Assembly: GCF_041146395.1 (NCBI RefSeq)
Contig: NC_091000.1
Location: 13,282,501 to 13,346,500, forward strand
Source: Eulemur rufifrons
Lineage: Eukaryota > Chordata > Mammalia > Primates > Lemuridae
Length of the DNA stretch: 64,000 nt
Direction of reading: 5' to 3'
Every line of letters begins with the position of its first letter. Position 1 is the first letter of the stretch. A program made the translations under genes and the position numbers. Positions 63,351-64,000 of this stretch are shown here, one piece after another. The notes beneath the pieces were generated by a model that saw only the letters and a program-made list of their open reading frames with translations, was not told the origin of the DNA and ran no database searches.

Positions 63351-64000
63351 GTGAGTCACATATAACTTTCTGTTCCCTTTTCAGTGGATAAGCTGATGAG
63401 GACGTGGGCTCATACTGTATGAGCCAAATTTAATGTACACCTTCATCTTTTGATATATAGGACTTTAAATCAAATAAAAAGTAAACTTGAATTACTTTTC
63501 TGTTGCTTATGTACTTCTTTCTTCCCTTTTTGTCCTTCTGACCTACTTGCTACCACCTGCCAGCATTGAGTCAGAGACCTCCTGCCCTCTGTCTGTTTTA
63601 GACACACTCCTGCTTTGACTCTTGAAAAGTGAGGGTGGAAAGTCTGTGGGGTGGGATATTTGTGGCTTAGACCAGCTAAGAGAATCTGTAGCATGTAGTC
63701 CAGCCCCAAAGAAAGAAGGGGTGGGGGAAAAACGAGGAGAAAAAGGGAATGTGGGTGGAGTTACAGGAAATATTTTGAAGTTTAAAAAAATCAGACGAAA
63801 TTAAAATGCTCTAAAAGAAACCTTGCTGAGCCATACTTTAAGTCTAGTTTTCCTATAGTATACTTGATCACTAGCTCTAGTCACCATCTATCATTTGCTC
63901 TTAGTGGCTTACAAGAGCTTATAAGATTTGTGTGAAGAAAAACAAACTTTTTTTTTACACATCTCACATAGAAATATTATAATTTATCTTGGATTTTTTT
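63351..64000 (+). other. SNX25 intron after exon 8 (partial)
   Basis: Start of the next intron. No further exon or repeat is recognised up to the end of the window. Confidence 0.85.

Overview
The window is vertebrate nuclear DNA from a primate, most likely a strepsirrhine and probably a lemur. It is AT-rich and mostly intron and interspersed repeats. More than a dozen dimeric Alu elements are present. Several carry a linker around 'ggccaactaaaa' plus an AT-rich stretch between the two arms and the 'tgagctaggctgacgcca' right arm, a form I associate with lemur-type Alus. The species call is inference from these repeats. Nothing bacterial, plasmid-like or CRISPR-like is present.

The only protein-coding gene I can support is SNX25 (sorting nexin 25, SNX-RGS family) on the + strand. 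Eight internal coding exons are visible: 9841-9925, 17979-18195, 22800-22972, 23673-23859, 42737-42807, 56519-56700, 60808-60939 and 63078-63350. They total 1320 nt and join in phase into an uninterrupted 440-codon reading frame with AG/GT borders throughout. The first exon carries an internal ATG (MDKALKE...), which I recall as the start of the widely annotated 840-residue form. Exons 2-4 encode most of the PXA domain, exons 5-6 a basic/acidic linker, and exons 7-8 the RGS domain. The PX domain, C-terminal nexin domain and stop codon lie beyond position 64000. The true 5' end is also outside the window or not recognisable.

Region by region: 1-9840 is upstream intron (or 5' flank of the short form), with Alus, MIRs and an old split L1. 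9926-17978 holds L1 3' ends, three Alus, a 120-bp Tigger-type MITE and a complete MER1-type hAT element ending 109 bp before exon 2. 18196-22799 holds a sense L1 ORF2 fragment, an unidentified 129-codon ORF, a young Alu and a tiny tailless 5S rRNA retropseudogene. 23860-42736 is the largest intron (18.9 kb) and contains nested insertions (Alu in Tigger, LTR in L1). 42808-56518 contains MaLR-type LTRs, one of them split by an 850-bp LTR. 56701-60807 and 60940-63077 hold L1/L2/MIR fragments and a full-length MER2. No active mobile element and no second intact gene were found. Family names of repeats come from recognising consensus-like words by eye, not from a database search.
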